Shown: positions 16,406-25,919 of the stretch, in pieces | Numbering within the stretch: the stretch's first letter is position 1 | How the letters are laid out: each line of letters opens with the position of its first letter | Origin: RYN-122 sp963761655 | GTDB taxonomy: Bacteria; Actinomycetota; Actinomycetes; Mycobacteriales; SCTD01 | DNA length: 64,000 nucleotides | Assembly: GCA_963761655.1 (NCBI GenBank) | Contig: CAVXHI010000001.1 | Coordinates: forward strand, 124,001 to 188,000 | Reading direction: 5' to 3' | Translations under genes and position numbers: made by a program | Notes under the pieces: generated by a model | The model's database searches: none | Told to the model about the DNA's origin: nothing | The model's input: only the letters and a program-made list of their open reading frames with translations

Positions 16406-16452
16406 ACCGGGCGCACGTGGGAGAGGCCCCGTCCCCGGGGGGACGCGGCGCG

Positions 16453-16471
16453 GTGCCACCGTAGGTGGCAC
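16453..16471 (-). terminator. Short hairpin after the 128-aa membrane protein gene
   Basis: GTGCCACC/GGTGGCAC stem with a GTA loop, 44 bases past the stop at 16515 (minus strand) and upstream of the riboswitch. A modest but plausible terminator that separates the murJ transcript from the riboswitch-controlled gene. Confidence 0.5.
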
Positions 16472-16514
16472 GGACGGGACGTCCGGGCAGGAACGGGTGT
16501 GACGCTCCTGACGC

Positions 16515-16901
16515 TCAGCTGGTGGCGACGCCCGACGCCGTGGCGGTCCGGGTGGCGAAGTGCTCGAGCGGCCCGATCTTGCGCAGCACGAGGGTGTGCG
16601 CGGTCCGGGTCACCGAGAGCGTCACCCGGCCGTCGGCGGCGACCCGGAAGTCCTTCGTGCCCACCGAGTCACCGGAGTCGGCGACCTCGGCGTAGGCGGC
16701 GTCGTAGGCCTTCTGCACGTCGTGGCTGCTGCGGAACGACTCCGCCGCCGCGCGGGCGGCCGAGGTGGCGGCGTCCTCGGTCTGGAAGGTCGCCGCCACG
16801 AGGGCGACGCCGTCGAACACGACCAGCCCGAGCACCGCCAGGGTCAGGGCGAGCCTGGTCAGCCAGCCCAGCACGATGTCGCCGCGGTCCCCTGTCGTCA
16901 C
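16515..16901 (-). CDS. Small membrane-anchored protein of unknown function
   Basis: 128 residues. One N-terminal transmembrane helix (LTRLALTLAVLGLVVFDGVALVAA, residues ~15-38) is followed by a helical segment and a short beta-rich region (KDFRVAADGRVTLSVTRT). The arrangement resembles pilin-like or TadE-like minor membrane proteins, with the bulk outside the cell. It lies 18 bases after murJ on the same strand and is probably the last gene of the Nudix-DUF6049-murJ operon. Not recognised further. Confidence 0.65.
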   Translation of the reverse strand: MTTGDRGDIVLGWLTRLALTLAVLGLVVFDGVALVAATFQTEDAATSAARAAAESFRSSHDVQKAYDAAYAEVADSGDSVGTKDFRVAADGRVTLSVTRTAHTLVLRKIGPLEHFATRTATASGVATS

Positions 16902-16919
16902 CGGTCAGGGATCGACCGG

Positions 16920-18530
16920 TCAGCCCGTCGTCTTGAGCCGGCGCAGCAGGGGGGCCACGGCGTCGGCGACCTCCGGCACCCGCAGCCGGGCGGCGCAGAC
17001 CGCGTAGCCGCCGAGCAGGACCGGGCCCGCGACGGCGAGGACGAGCAGCGAGGCGAGGGCCCCCCGCCCCACGACCGCCTGCAGGCCGAGCGCCACGAGC
17101 AGGGCCGCCAGCGCCGGCAGCAGCGCGGCGACGACGCACCGGACGCCGGTGCGCAGGACCGCGGGGTCGCCCGCCCCGACCCTCCCGCGCACCACCCGGG
17201 CGCAGACCAGCAGGCCGACGAGGAACGACGACGCGTGGCCGAGGGCGAGCCCCGCGACCTTCACGTCGTCGGGGAGCAGGCCGTAGAGGAGCAGGTCGAC
17301 GACGACGACCGTGACGTTGACGGCCAGGTTGACCAGGGTCGGCGTGCGGGTGTCGCTGGACGCGTAGAAGGCACGCAGCTGCAGCTGGTAGAGGCTGAAC
17401 GGGACCATGCCGAGGGAGAACAGGACCAGCAGCGTCCCGATGAAGCGGGCCTGCGGGACGGTCGTCTCGCCGTGCGCGAAGGCGACGGTCGCGACCTGCC
17501 GCCCCAGCACGACGTAGCCGACGGCGGCCGGGACGAGCACCGCGACGGTGAGCCGGAGCCCCCGGTCGAGCTGGTCGCGGACCGACCGGGTGTCGCCGTC
17601 GGCCGCGGCCCGGGACATCGCGGGCATCAGCGCGGTGATCAGGCTGACCGCGACGACGGCGTGCGGGAGCTGCCACAGCACGAACGCGCTGGTGTAGGCG
17701 GCGTACCCCCGCCCGGCGGCGTTCAGGGGGCGGTCGGCGTTCGCCAGCCGGACGACGACGAAGAACGCCACCTGGTTCGCCCCGACGTAGAGCAGCGTCC
17801 AGCGGGCGAGCCCGGCGAGGCGGCGCAGGTCGAGCGCGCCGACGTCGGGGCGCAGCCGGAGCCGGAAGCCCGCCGCCCGCAGGGAGGGCAGCAGCGCGAC
17901 GGTCTGGGCGACGATGCCCAGCGTCGCGCCGATCCCGAGGACGGCGGTCTGGGCGCCGGTGAGCGTGCCGGCACGGACCGGGCTGACGCCGGGCAGCAGG
18001 ACGAAGACGCCGCAGGACGCGATGACGACGAGGTTGTTGAGCACCGGCGCCCACATGGGGACGGCGAACCGGCCGCGGGTGTTGAGCACCGCGCCGAGCA
18101 CCGCGCCGGCGGCGTAGAAGAGCAGCTGCGGCAGGAAGAACCGGGCCAGGACCACGGCGAGCCGGTGCTCGGGCGGCGTGAGGTCGCCGCCGTAGAGGTC
18201 GACCAGCAGCGGGGCGAACACGACGAGCACGACCGTGGCGCCGCCGAGCACCAGCAGGACCAGGGTGAGCAGGCGCTGCGCGTAGGCGTCTCCCGCGGCC
18301 GGGTCCTCCTTGGCGGCCCGGACGAGCAGCGGCACGACCGTGCTGGTGAGGATCCCGCCCAGCAGCAGCTCGTAGACGATGTTGGGGGTGGTGTTGGCGA
18401 GGTTGTAGACGCCGCCGACCGACGCCGACCCGATCGCGGCCAGGATCGCGGCGGTCCGGACGAAGCCGGTGGCGCGGGAGGCGACCGTGCCGACGGCCAT
18501 CCCGCGGGCCGAGCCGAGCAGGGAGGTCAT
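16920..18530 (-). CDS. murJ: Lipid II flippase MurJ
   Basis: 536 residues, 13-14 predicted membrane helices, MOP/MVF superfamily. Recognisable N-terminus MTSLLGSARGMAVGTVASRATGF and AAIGSASVGGVYNLANTTPN, then ELLLGGILTSTVVPLLV and the later RAFYASSDTRTPTLVNL. It moves lipid II from the inner to the outer leaflet for peptidoglycan polymerisation. The essential Arg positions of TM1-2 (SRATGFVR) are present. The start overlaps the DUF6049 stop (ATGA). Unlike mycobacterial MviN it ends after the membrane domain (RRLKTTG); the pseudokinase module is encoded separately at 14139-15687. Confidence 0.95.
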   Translation of the reverse strand: MTSLLGSARGMAVGTVASRATGFVRTAAILAAIGSASVGGVYNLANTTPNIVYELLLGGILTSTVVPLLVRAAKEDPAAGDAYAQRLLTLVLLVLGGATVVLVVFAPLLVDLYGGDLTPPEHRLAVVLARFFLPQLLFYAAGAVLGAVLNTRGRFAVPMWAPVLNNLVVIASCGVFVLLPGVSPVRAGTLTGAQTAVLGIGATLGIVAQTVALLPSLRAAGFRLRLRPDVGALDLRRLAGLARWTLLYVGANQVAFFVVVRLANADRPLNAAGRGYAAYTSAFVLWQLPHAVVAVSLITALMPAMSRAAADGDTRSVRDQLDRGLRLTVAVLVPAAVGYVVLGRQVATVAFAHGETTVPQARFIGTLLVLFSLGMVPFSLYQLQLRAFYASSDTRTPTLVNLAVNVTVVVVDLLLYGLLPDDVKVAGLALGHASSFLVGLLVCARVVRGRVGAGDPAVLRTGVRCVVAALLPALAALLVALGLQAVVGRGALASLLVLAVAGPVLLGGYAVCAARLRVPEVADAVAPLLRRLKTTG

Positions 18531-20710
18531 CGTCCGAGGCCGCGCTTGACGAGGCGGACACCGGCGGCGACCAGCAGCACGCCGGCCGCGACCCCCGTGA
18601 CCGCCAGGGCGACCGTGCCGTAGCGGGTCGACCGGATGACGAAGGTCTGCTCGGTGCCGAACGGGTCGCCGTTGCGGTCGTAGAGGCGGGCCCGGACCGG
18701 GAAGCTGCCGCTGGTCCGCGGCTCGGCCTCGAGGGTCACCGGCACGCTGTTGCGCGCCGGGACGGTCTGCACCGCGGTGTCCTGGACGGCGAGGCGGGCG
18801 GCGTTGTCCGCCTCGACCCCGACCCGGACCGTCACGGGCTGGCCGAGCTGGTTCGACACCGAGACGCTCAGCGTCCCGCGGCTGCTCGTCAGGGTGACCG
18901 GTCCGGTCAGGAGCGTGACCCGGCCGAGGAGGTCGTCGACGTCGTCCTGCAGCAGCTCCGCGAGGGTCCGGCCGCGGGAGCGCAGGTCGGGGTCGCGCCA
19001 GGCGCTGGACTCCGCCCGGAGCCCGGCCCGCAGCAGCCGCCCCCGGGTGGCGGCGGCCGCCTCCCCCCGGGCGAGGACGGAGACGGTCAGCTGGTCGACC
19101 CGGGCGCGGGCCTCGCGGACCGCCTCGACCTGCGCCTCGGACAGCGCGGGAGGGTCGGGCAGGAGCACCGGGGCGCCGCGCTCGGCGGCCGGCTGGCCCA
19201 CCGGTCCGCCGAGCGGGCACTGCTCGGTCCCCGCGACGGCGTCCTCCAGGGGCACCCCGCACAGCCAGGGGAGCCGGCCGGCGTCCTGCACGGACTGCGC
19301 GACGACGGCGGGCACGAGGTCGGCGCCCTTCGGCGGGACCACGAGGAGCGTCTTGGTGGCGTAGGGGTCCTCGGCGGAGATCATCGCGGTCTCGACCAGG
19401 AAGCGCTGCTCCGCCAGGCGGGCGCCCTGCCAGCCCGGGCCGGTGGTCTCGGGGGCCAGCAGGCGCGACAGGCCGTCGTCGGCCACCAGGGCGGTCAGCT
19501 GCCCGGTGGCGGCGGGCAGGGCGTCGCGGGCGCCGGAGGTGCTGGTCTGCGCGTCCGGCCGCGGTGGCAGGACGTCCTCACCGACGAGCAGCGCCCGGGT
19601 GCGCGCCCCCGCGTAGGCGTCCAGGGCGTCGGAGGTGAGCGGTCCGGCCGGCGCCAGGGTGACGCCGTCGAGCGCCCGGGCCCAGGTCGGGAGCGCGGTC
19701 CGGCCCAGCTGCACGGCGGTGCCGACGTCGGGGACGAGGCCGCTGTCCGGGTCGGACAGGGCGACGACGTCGGGGTCGGCGAAGGGCAGGGCGAGGACGG
19801 GGGCGCCCTCCACGCCGGCCCGCAGCTGCTCGAGCCAGGCGCGGGCCGCGGCCGACCCGGCGCCCGGTCCGAGCTCGTCCTCCGACAGCCGGACCCGGTA
19901 CCCGTCCGCCATGCCCTGGACGGTCTCGAGCAGGTCGGCGTCGACGGCGTAGGTGACCGGGACCGGCTCGGCCCGGCAGGTGACCGGGGCGGGGTCGCCG
20001 TCGGCCTGCTGGTCGCACACCGGGCGCGCCTGGGCCCCGCGGGCGCCCCGCAGGGCGTCGGACAGGGCGCCGTCGGGGGCGAGGGAGGCGGCCAGGGTGT
20101 CGTCGAGCAGCGTGCTGCCGGCGTCGGTGCGGCGCGGGGCCTGCACCGGGGCGGAGGTCAGCGGCAGCACGAAGGCGAGCCGGGTGGTGCCCGTGGGCGG
20201 CGTGCGGAACCAGGGCAGGAAGGTCGCGGCGAGCCCGACCTGGTCCGAGCGGCTCCCGCCGGGGAGCAGCCCGCGGACCTCGACCTCGAGCGGGTAGGCG
20301 CCGTCGCCGTCGAGCCCGAGGGCGTCGACCTCGGTGCTGACCGTGAAGCGGCGGGTGGCCCCGGGGGCGAGCGGCACGGTGTCGGCGACCACCGACCCGC
20401 TGACGCGACGGGTGGCGGCGCCGTCCTCGTCGGTCACCGCGAGCTGGCTGCGGGTGATCAGCTTGTCGCCGACCTTGAGGGCCACCCGGAGGTCCTGGAC
20501 GGTCTCGGCGCCGTCGTTCGTGAGCGTGCCGGACACCTCGAGCCGGCGGCCGGCGACGGGGGCCTTCGGCTTCAGCGTGGTGACGAGGACGGTCACGGGG
20601 GTCTCGTCCGTCGAGCGGGTCGACGGGGTCGGGGGGGCCTCCTGCGCGGAGGCGGCCCCGGGGGCCAGGACCAGCAGCCCGAGGGCGAGCGCGGCCGCGG
20701 CCCCCCTCAC
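18527..20710 (-). CDS. DUF6049 secreted/membrane protein next to murJ
   Basis: 727 residues from GTG 20710, overlapping the Nudix stop (GTGA). Signal peptide (AAAALALGLLVLAPGAASA), a long extracellular part that starts with an Ig-like fold (VAGRRLEVSGTLTNDGAETVQDLRV), an alpha/beta middle (residues ~190-520), another beta-rich region (GTLSVSVSNQLGQPVTVRV), and a C-terminal TM helix (VALAVTGVAAGVLLVAAGV) with a short basic tail. It matches the actinobacterial family always found before murJ (Rv3909 in M. tuberculosis). The molecular role is unknown; the conserved linkage suggests help in lipid II export or its coordination outside the membrane. Confidence 0.88.
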   Translation of the reverse strand: MRGAAAALALGLLVLAPGAASAQEAPPTPSTRSTDETPVTVLVTTLKPKAPVAGRRLEVSGTLTNDGAETVQDLRVALKVGDKLITRSQLAVTDEDGAATRRVSGSVVADTVPLAPGATRRFTVSTEVDALGLDGDGAYPLEVEVRGLLPGGSRSDQVGLAATFLPWFRTPPTGTTRLAFVLPLTSAPVQAPRRTDAGSTLLDDTLAASLAPDGALSDALRGARGAQARPVCDQQADGDPAPVTCRAEPVPVTYAVDADLLETVQGMADGYRVRLSEDELGPGAGSAAARAWLEQLRAGVEGAPVLALPFADPDVVALSDPDSGLVPDVGTAVQLGRTALPTWARALDGVTLAPAGPLTSDALDAYAGARTRALLVGEDVLPPRPDAQTSTSGARDALPAATGQLTALVADDGLSRLLAPETTGPGWQGARLAEQRFLVETAMISAEDPYATKTLLVVPPKGADLVPAVVAQSVQDAGRLPWLCGVPLEDAVAGTEQCPLGGPVGQPAAERGAPVLLPDPPALSEAQVEAVREARARVDQLTVSVLARGEAAAATRGRLLRAGLRAESSAWRDPDLRSRGRTLAELLQDDVDDLLGRVTLLTGPVTLTSSRGTLSVSVSNQLGQPVTVRVGVEADNAARLAVQDTAVQTVPARNSVPVTLEAEPRTSGSFPVRARLYDRNGDPFGTEQTFVIRSTRYGTVALAVTGVAAGVLLVAAGVRLVKRGLGR

Positions 20711-21191
20711 GCGCTGTCGGCCAGGACGTCCGGCACGCGGTCGAGCAGGCGGCGCTCGTCGGCGTAGGCCAGCCGGGCGGCGACCTCCTCCAGGGGCACC
20801 CAGGCGACCTCGGACACCTCGACGTCCTCGTCGGACAGCACCAGGCCGTGCACGGGGTCGGCGGCCAGCAGGAGGTAGTGGTGGACCGTCTTGTGGACCC
20901 GGCGCCCCTCGGCGACGAACCAGAAGTCGATGGTGCCGAGCTTGCCGACCACCACCCCGCGGATCCCCGTCTCCTCGGCGACCTCGCGGACGGCGGTCTC
21001 CGGCTCGGTCTCGCCGGCCTCGACGTGCCCCTTGGGCAGCGACCACAGCAGGCGGCCGCGCCGGTCCAGCCGGCCGATCAGGGCGCCGCTGGCACCCGGA
21101 CCGAGGCGGTCCAGGACCAGGCCTCCGGCGCTCGTCTCGTCGACCCGCCGCAGCGGCCGCCGGCCGGGGGAGGAGTCGGGACGGGCGCCAT
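20707..21191 (-). CDS. Nudix hydrolase (MutT4-like) with a 1-base frameshift near its start
   Basis: The conserved body reads RRVDETSAGGLVLDRL, LLWSLPKGHVEAGETEPETA, VREVAEETGIRG, LGTIDFWFVAEGRRVHKTVHHYLL; the Nudix box G-x5-E-x7-REVxEETG is intact. Homologues sit between cca and DUF6049 (Rv3908, mutT4) and hydrolyse nucleotide or Ap4A-type substrates. The only plausible start, ATG 21191 (MAPVPTPPP), is in another frame; the span is 485 bases (3n+2). Adding one base to the G run at 21166-21170 joins the start to the body and gives 161 residues. Most likely an assembly error. Otherwise no ATG, GTG or TTG start exists for the conserved frame before the Nudix box. Confidence 0.75.
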
Positions 21192-21234
21192 CCGCCCAGC
21201 GTACGACCGGTGGGGGACGCGGGCAGGGCGGCGC

Positions 21235-21789
21235 TCAGGCGGTGTCGAGCCGGTCCGCGGCCCGCGTGGCGTCCAGGTCGATGACGCCGCTCCAGCCGGT
21301 CCGGACCTGCGGTCGGGGGGACAGCGTCGTCGTCCGGGCGCCGGTGTGGACGAGCAGGTCGCGGACGTGGATGCCGAGCGCGACGCCGCCCTCCGCGGCC
21401 GCCGTGTAGACGACGTCGGCGGCCCCGAGGGCGCTGTCGGCCAGCAGGGCGACGTCGGCGGGCAGGCCGACCGGGCTGACCAGCCCGGCCGCGCAGTCGG
21501 TGGCGGCGTTGACCTCCCCGGCCGTGGCCGGGCGGGCCGACCGGACGCCGAGGGCGTCGAGCAGCGCCACCGGGTCGGGGACCTGGCCGGCCTGCATGAG
21601 CACGGCCACGGTGCGGCCGTCCGCGACGTAGCAGCGCACCGCGACGCACTCCTGCGCGGGCAGCCCGAGCGCGGCGGGCAGGTCGTCGGCCGACAGGACG
21701 GAGCGGCGCAGGCGGACCACCTCGTGCGGGACACCGGCGTCGAGCAGGACCCGGTGCACGTCCAGCGCCCCCATCACGCGGCTGATCAT
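21235..21789 (-). CDS. YbaK/ProX-type aminoacyl-tRNA deacylase domain protein
   Basis: 184 residues. YbaK-like fold: HRVLLDAGVPHEVVRL at the N-terminus, LGLPAQECVAVRCYVADG, VLMQAGQVPDPVALLDALG, ATAGEVNAATDCAAGLVSPVG, ADVVYTAAAEGGVALGIHVRDLL. Members hydrolyse mischarged aminoacyl-tRNAs (Cys- or Ala-tRNA-Pro) in trans. An otherwise usual catalytic Lys is not obvious, so the substrate is open. ATG 21789 (MISRVM) or the internal ATG 21771 (MGALDV) could start. It is divergent from cca; 44 bases separate the two start codons. Confidence 0.8.
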   Translation of the reverse strand: MISRVMGALDVHRVLLDAGVPHEVVRLRRSVLSADDLPAALGLPAQECVAVRCYVADGRTVAVLMQAGQVPDPVALLDALGVRSARPATAGEVNAATDCAAGLVSPVGLPADVALLADSALGAADVVYTAAAEGGVALGIHVRDLLVHTGARTTTLSPRPQVRTGWSGVIDLDATRAADRLDTA

Positions 21790-21833
21790 GCTCCGCGTCG
21801 CGGCCGACCTGACCAGCCCTAGACTCGGGCAGC

Positions 21834-23281
21834 GTGCCCACCCTGACCGTCGCGCAGGAGAACGCCGTGCGTGAGCTGTTCCGGGTCAGCCCGTGGCGGT
21901 CGACCTCGGGGAGCGGTTCGCGGCTGCCGGGCACGCCCTGCACCTCGTCGGCGGCTCCGTGCGCGACGCCCTGCTCGGGCGGCTCGGCGACGACCTCGAC
22001 CTCACCACCGACGCCCCCCCGACCCGCGTGCTGGAGCTCGTCGACGGCTGGGCGGAGGCCGTCTGGGAGACCGGCATCGCCTTCGGGACGGTCGGCGTCT
22101 CCCGCGGCGGCTTCAAGCTGGAGATCACCACCTACCGCAGCGAGGCCTACGAGCCCGGCTCGCGCAACCCGGTCGTGCAGTACGGCGACTCCCTCGTCGA
22201 CGACCTCGTCCGCCGCGACCTCACCGTCAACGCCATGGCGGTCGCCCTGCCGGACTGGAAGGCGCCGGACGCCTTCGTCGACCCGCACGGCGGCCTCGAC
22301 GACCTCGCGAAGAGCCTCCTGCGCACCCCCGGCCGCCCCGAGGACTCCTTCGCCGACGACCCCCTGCGCATGCTGCGGGTCGCCCGGTTCGCCAGCCAGC
22401 TCGGCTTCACGGTCGACCCCGGCGTCGTCGCGGCCATGAGCGCGATGAGCGACCGGCTGGCGATCATCACCCGGGAGCGGGTCAAGGAGGAGCTCTCGAA
22501 GCTGCTCGTCGGGGCCTCGCCCCGCGCCGGGCTGGAGCTCCTGGTCGACACCGGCCTGTGCGCCCACGTCCTGCCCGAGCTCCCCGCCCTGCGGCTCGAG
22601 ATCGACGAGCACCACCAGCACAAGGACGTCTACGACCACACCCTGCAGGTCCTCGAGCGGGCCGTCCGGCTCGAGGAGGACGGCCCGGACCTGGTGCTGC
22701 GCCTCGCCGCGCTCCTGCACGACGTCGGCAAGCCCCGGACCCGCCGGCACGAGAGCGGCGGCGGCGTCTCGTTCCACCACCACGAGGTGGTCGGCGCGAA
22801 GATGGCCAAGAAGCGGCTGCGCGAGCTGACCTTCGGCAAGGACGTCGTCGAGGCCGTCGGCCTGCTGACCGAGCTCCACCTGCGCTTCCACGGCTACGGC
22901 GGGTCCGCCTGGACCGACAGCGCGGTCCGCCGCTACGTCACCGACGCCGGCCCGCAGCTGGCCCGGCTGCACAAGCTCGTGCGGAGCGACTGCACCACCC
23001 GCAACCGCCGTCGTGCCGCCGCCCTCGCCGCCGCCTACGACGACCTCGAGCGCCGCATCGCCGTCCTCGCCGAGAAGGAGGAGCTGGGCCGCATCCGGCC
23101 CGACCTCACCGGCGACGACGTCATGGCGCTGCTCGGCGTCCCGCCGGGCCCGGTGGTGGGGCGGGCCTACAAGCACCTGCTCGCCGTGCGCATGGAGCAG
23201 GGCCCGCTGCCGCGGGAGCAGGCCGAGGCCGAGCTGTTCGCCTGGGCCGCCGCGCAGGGCCTGACGGCGCAGCCCGAGTAG
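21834..23281 (+). CDS. cca: CCA tRNA nucleotidyltransferase, with a 1-base frameshift near the N-terminus
   Basis: Adds or repairs the 3'-CCA end of tRNAs. Nucleotidyltransferase motif LVGGSVRDALLGRLGDDLDL (Gly-Gly-Ser plus the two metal-binding Asp), RRDLTVNAMAV, DDPLRMLRVARFASQLGF, and a C-terminal HD domain (LAALLHDVGKP, FHHHEVVGAK). Homologues begin with a segment like PTLTVAQENAVRELFRVSP, present here from GTG 21834 but in a different frame; the frames join at about 21891 (SP then VAVDLGERF). The span is 1448 bases (3n+2), so one missing base (probably G in ccGGtgg) restores 482 residues. Without correction a shorter protein of 462 residues could start at GTG 21893. Confidence 0.9.
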
Positions 23282-23293
23282 TCCTTTCGGGCC

Positions 23294-24565
23294 ATGGTCC
23301 GAGATGTCCGCATCGTCGATGATCTGTCCGTGGATCCCGACCGCTCCCTCGTGCCCGCGCCCCGGCTCGTCGCCGGCGTCGCGACCCTGGCCGCGGTCGT
23401 CCTGGTCACCGGCGTGGTCGTGTCGGCCCGCGGGGTCGACGCCGCCGACCAGGCGACCACCGTCTCGGCCGGCGCCCTGGTCGTCACGGCGTCGGGCCGC
23501 CACGTCGCGAAGGACGGCGAGACCGTGCCGCGGGGCGCCGAGGTCCGCACCGCCGACGGCGCCACGCTGGTGACGGGGGGCCGCGAGGTCGCCCTGGCCC
23601 CGGGGACGGCCGTCACGGTCCTCGACGGCGTCCGCCAGCGGGTGACGGAGGGCTCGGTCCTCGTCACGACCCCGGTCGACGGGCCGCGCCTGACCCTCTC
23701 CTCCCCGGCCGCGACCCTGCGCGTCCCCGGCCGGAGGGCCGCCGTGCGGCTCGACCTCGGGTCGCAGCTGCGGGCCACCAGCTACGAGGGCACCGCCGTG
23801 CTCAGCGTCCCGGGCCGCAAGGTCACCAGGACGGTCGGCCGGCTCCACGCCCTGCAGGTCGCCCAGGGCTCGGCCCCGGGGGCGGCCGCCCCGCTGCACC
23901 TGCGCGACGGCGACCCCTGGGAGCGGTCGGTCCTCCCGGCCGTCGTGGCCAACGACCTCGACCTGCAGGGACTCGTCCGCGACTTCGCCCGGCCGGGCTC
24001 GCCGGTCGCCGCCACGCTGCCCGCCGCCGAGCGCCCGGTCGACTCCCGCGACGCGGACGTGGTCACCGCCGAGCGCACGCTCGCCTACGCGCTCGCCTCG
24101 GGCCGCACCGACGCCACCTACCGGGAGGCGCTCGCCCTCCGGCAGGCGGGCGGCTCGTGGGGCGTCGTCGCCGCGCTGGTCGAGGCGGAGAGCAGCAACG
24201 TCGCCCGGTACGTGAACGCGCTGTCCGGCCCGGACACCAGCACCGTCCTCGCCGACCCCGCCCTCGACGCCGCGGCCGTGCTGCCCGGCCTCGACGCGCC
24301 CGGCGTGCCTCCCGGTCCGTCGGCGGCCCCGCCCGCGGCGAGGCCCACGCCCACCACCGGGCCCGGCCCGCGGCCGCGTCCCACTCCCGCCCCGTCCGCG
24401 CCGCCGGCCGTCGTCCCCGTGCCCGAGCCGGTCGCGACACTGCTCGCGCCCGTGCTCGACCTGCTGCCCGTCGAGGTGCCGCTGCTGCCGAGGCCGTCGA
24501 CGCCCCGCCCTCAGGTGCCGGTGGTCGGCCCGCTGGTCGACCGCGTGGTCACACCACCACGCTGA
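23294..24565 (+). CDS. Membrane-anchored protein with FecR-like beta domain
   Basis: 423 residues, 12 bases after cca. A short cytoplasmic N-terminus (MVRDVRIVDDLSVDPDRSL) leads into one TM helix (LVAGVATLAAVVLVTGVVVSA, ~25-45). The outside part has a FecR-like beta-rich stretch (GETVPRGAEVRTADGATLV, GSVLVTTPVDGPRLTLSSPAATLRVPG) and a helical segment (TAERTLAYALASGRTDATYREAL). The last 110 residues are a Pro/Ala/Thr-rich stalk. FecR-like domains often transmit envelope signals, but no sigma factor is adjacent. The 3' end overlaps the convergent MFS gene by 17 bases. Function not recognised. Confidence 0.7.
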   Translation: MVRDVRIVDDLSVDPDRSLVPAPRLVAGVATLAAVVLVTGVVVSARGVDAADQATTVSAGALVVTASGRHVAKDGETVPRGAEVRTADGATLVTGGREVALAPGTAVTVLDGVRQRVTEGSVLVTTPVDGPRLTLSSPAATLRVPGRRAAVRLDLGSQLRATSYEGTAVLSVPGRKVTRTVGRLHALQVAQGSAPGAAAPLHLRDGDPWERSVLPAVVANDLDLQGLVRDFARPGSPVAATLPAAERPVDSRDADVVTAERTLAYALASGRTDATYREALALRQAGGSWGVVAALVEAESSNVARYVNALSGPDTSTVLADPALDAAAVLPGLDAPGVPPGPSAAPPAARPTPTTGPGPRPRPTPAPSAPPAVVPVPEPVATLLAPVLDLLPVEVPLLPRPSTPRPQVPVVGPLVDRVVTPPR

Positions 24566-25841
24566 CCGGGTCCCGGGAGCTGAGCAGCCCGTAGACCAGG
24601 GCGGTGACGGCGTAGCCGCCCGCGATGAGGCCGAGGGCGAGGTAGGACTTGCCGTCGCTCGGCAGCAGGGCGGCCGCCGCCGCCGCGGCCGCGACGAAGC
24701 TGACGTTGAACAGCGTGTCGTAGAAGGAGAAGACCCGGCCGCGGTAGTCGTCGGTGACGGTCTCCTGCAGCAGCGTGTCGACGCAGATCTTGCTGGCCTG
24801 CGCGGCGAACCCGAGGAACAGCGCGGCCACCAGGAACGCCAGGTGCGTGTAGGGCAGCCCGAAGGCGATCTCCACGACGGCCGCGGCGGCGAACACCACG
24901 ACGACCCACCGCTGGGTCCCGAGCCGCCGGGTCGCCCGCGGGGTCACCACCGCGGCCGCGACGCCCCCGACGACGGCCGCCGTCCCCACGGCACCGAGCC
25001 CCGTGAACCCCAGGCCGATGGCGCCCTGCGGCGTGTAGAGCAGCAGGGTCGCGACCGTGGACAGGCCGTAGAAGAAGCGGTGCGCGGTGATGGCGCCCAG
25101 ACCGCGGGCGGCCGGGCCGCGCTCGCGGACGTGCTGAGCACCCTGCACCACCCCGCGGGCGACCGCGCCGAGGGCGTCGCGCAGCCGCCGGACCGCGGGC
25201 TCCTCGGTCGGGCCCAGCCGGTCCCTGCCGAGGCGGGAGGCCAGGCCCGAGGCCGCGGCGTAGACGAGCACCGCGACGACGCTCGTGCGGGCCGCGCCGT
25301 CGGCGTCGTCGCCGAAGAACGCGCGGAGCAGCAGCGCCGCCCCGCCGCCGACCGCGGCCGCCGCGGCCCCGAGGGTGGTGGTGGTCGAGTTGGCCGTGAC
25401 CAGCCGCGGTGCGTCGACGACGTGCGGCAGGGCGGCCGACAGCGCGGACAGCACGAAGCGGTTCACCGACACGACGAGCAGGGCCAGGCCGACCACCGGG
25501 ACGCTGGTGGCACTCGTGGACGCCAGGGCGACGGCGAACAGGACGACCAGCACCGCCCGGACGAGGTTCGCGTCGCGGAGCACCCGCTGCCGCCGCCACC
25601 GGTCGAGGAACACCCCCGCGAACGGGCCGACCAGGCTGTAGGGCAGCAGCAGGGTGGTGAAGGCGGCCGCGGCCTGCCCCGCGCTGGTGGCCTTGGTGGG
25701 GTCGAAGAAGACGGCGGCGAACAGGGCGCCCTGGAACAGCCCGTCGCCGAACTGGCCGGCCATGCGCACCCGCAGGAGGCGGCGGAAGTCGAGGCCCTCG
25801 ACCAGGGCCCGCGCGCTCGCGGTCACGGCGGGGAGGGCCAC
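24549..25841 (-). CDS. MFS transporter
   Basis: 430 residues, 12 predicted TM helices. The MFS motif A-like loop is seen in FAGVFLDRWRRQRVL (G-x-x-x-D-R-x-x-R-R) after helix 2. Early residues FRRLLRVRMAGQFGDGLFQGALFAA and the late YRGRVFSFYDTLFNVSFVAAA resemble actinobacterial MFS exporters of unknown substrate. GTG 25841 is taken as start, GTG 25826 is an alternative; neither has a convincing ribosome-binding site. Divergent from the SbsA-Ig gene at 25920 (78-base gap). Confidence 0.85.
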   Translation of the reverse strand: MALPAVTASARALVEGLDFRRLLRVRMAGQFGDGLFQGALFAAVFFDPTKATSAGQAAAAFTTLLLPYSLVGPFAGVFLDRWRRQRVLRDANLVRAVLVVLFAVALASTSATSVPVVGLALLVVSVNRFVLSALSAALPHVVDAPRLVTANSTTTTLGAAAAAVGGGAALLLRAFFGDDADGAARTSVVAVLVYAAASGLASRLGRDRLGPTEEPAVRRLRDALGAVARGVVQGAQHVRERGPAARGLGAITAHRFFYGLSTVATLLLYTPQGAIGLGFTGLGAVGTAAVVGGVAAAVVTPRATRRLGTQRWVVVVFAAAAVVEIAFGLPYTHLAFLVAALFLGFAAQASKICVDTLLQETVTDDYRGRVFSFYDTLFNVSFVAAAAAAAALLPSDGKSYLALGLIAGGYAVTALVYGLLSSRDPVSVVV

Positions 25842-25919
25842 CCGCAGGAGCCTAGGCGGGACCTCAGGTCCGGGACCGCCCGTGCCGAAGCACCGGTACC
25901 GCCCTGCCGAGGAGTCCCC

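Noticed and set aside
18527..23899. A 1790-codon open frame on the minus strand spanning DUF6049 to beyond cca
   Set aside because: Only the DUF6049 part (18527-20710) has protein-like content. The rest is antisense to cca and in the wrong frame of the Nudix and YbaK genes, kept open by high GC.
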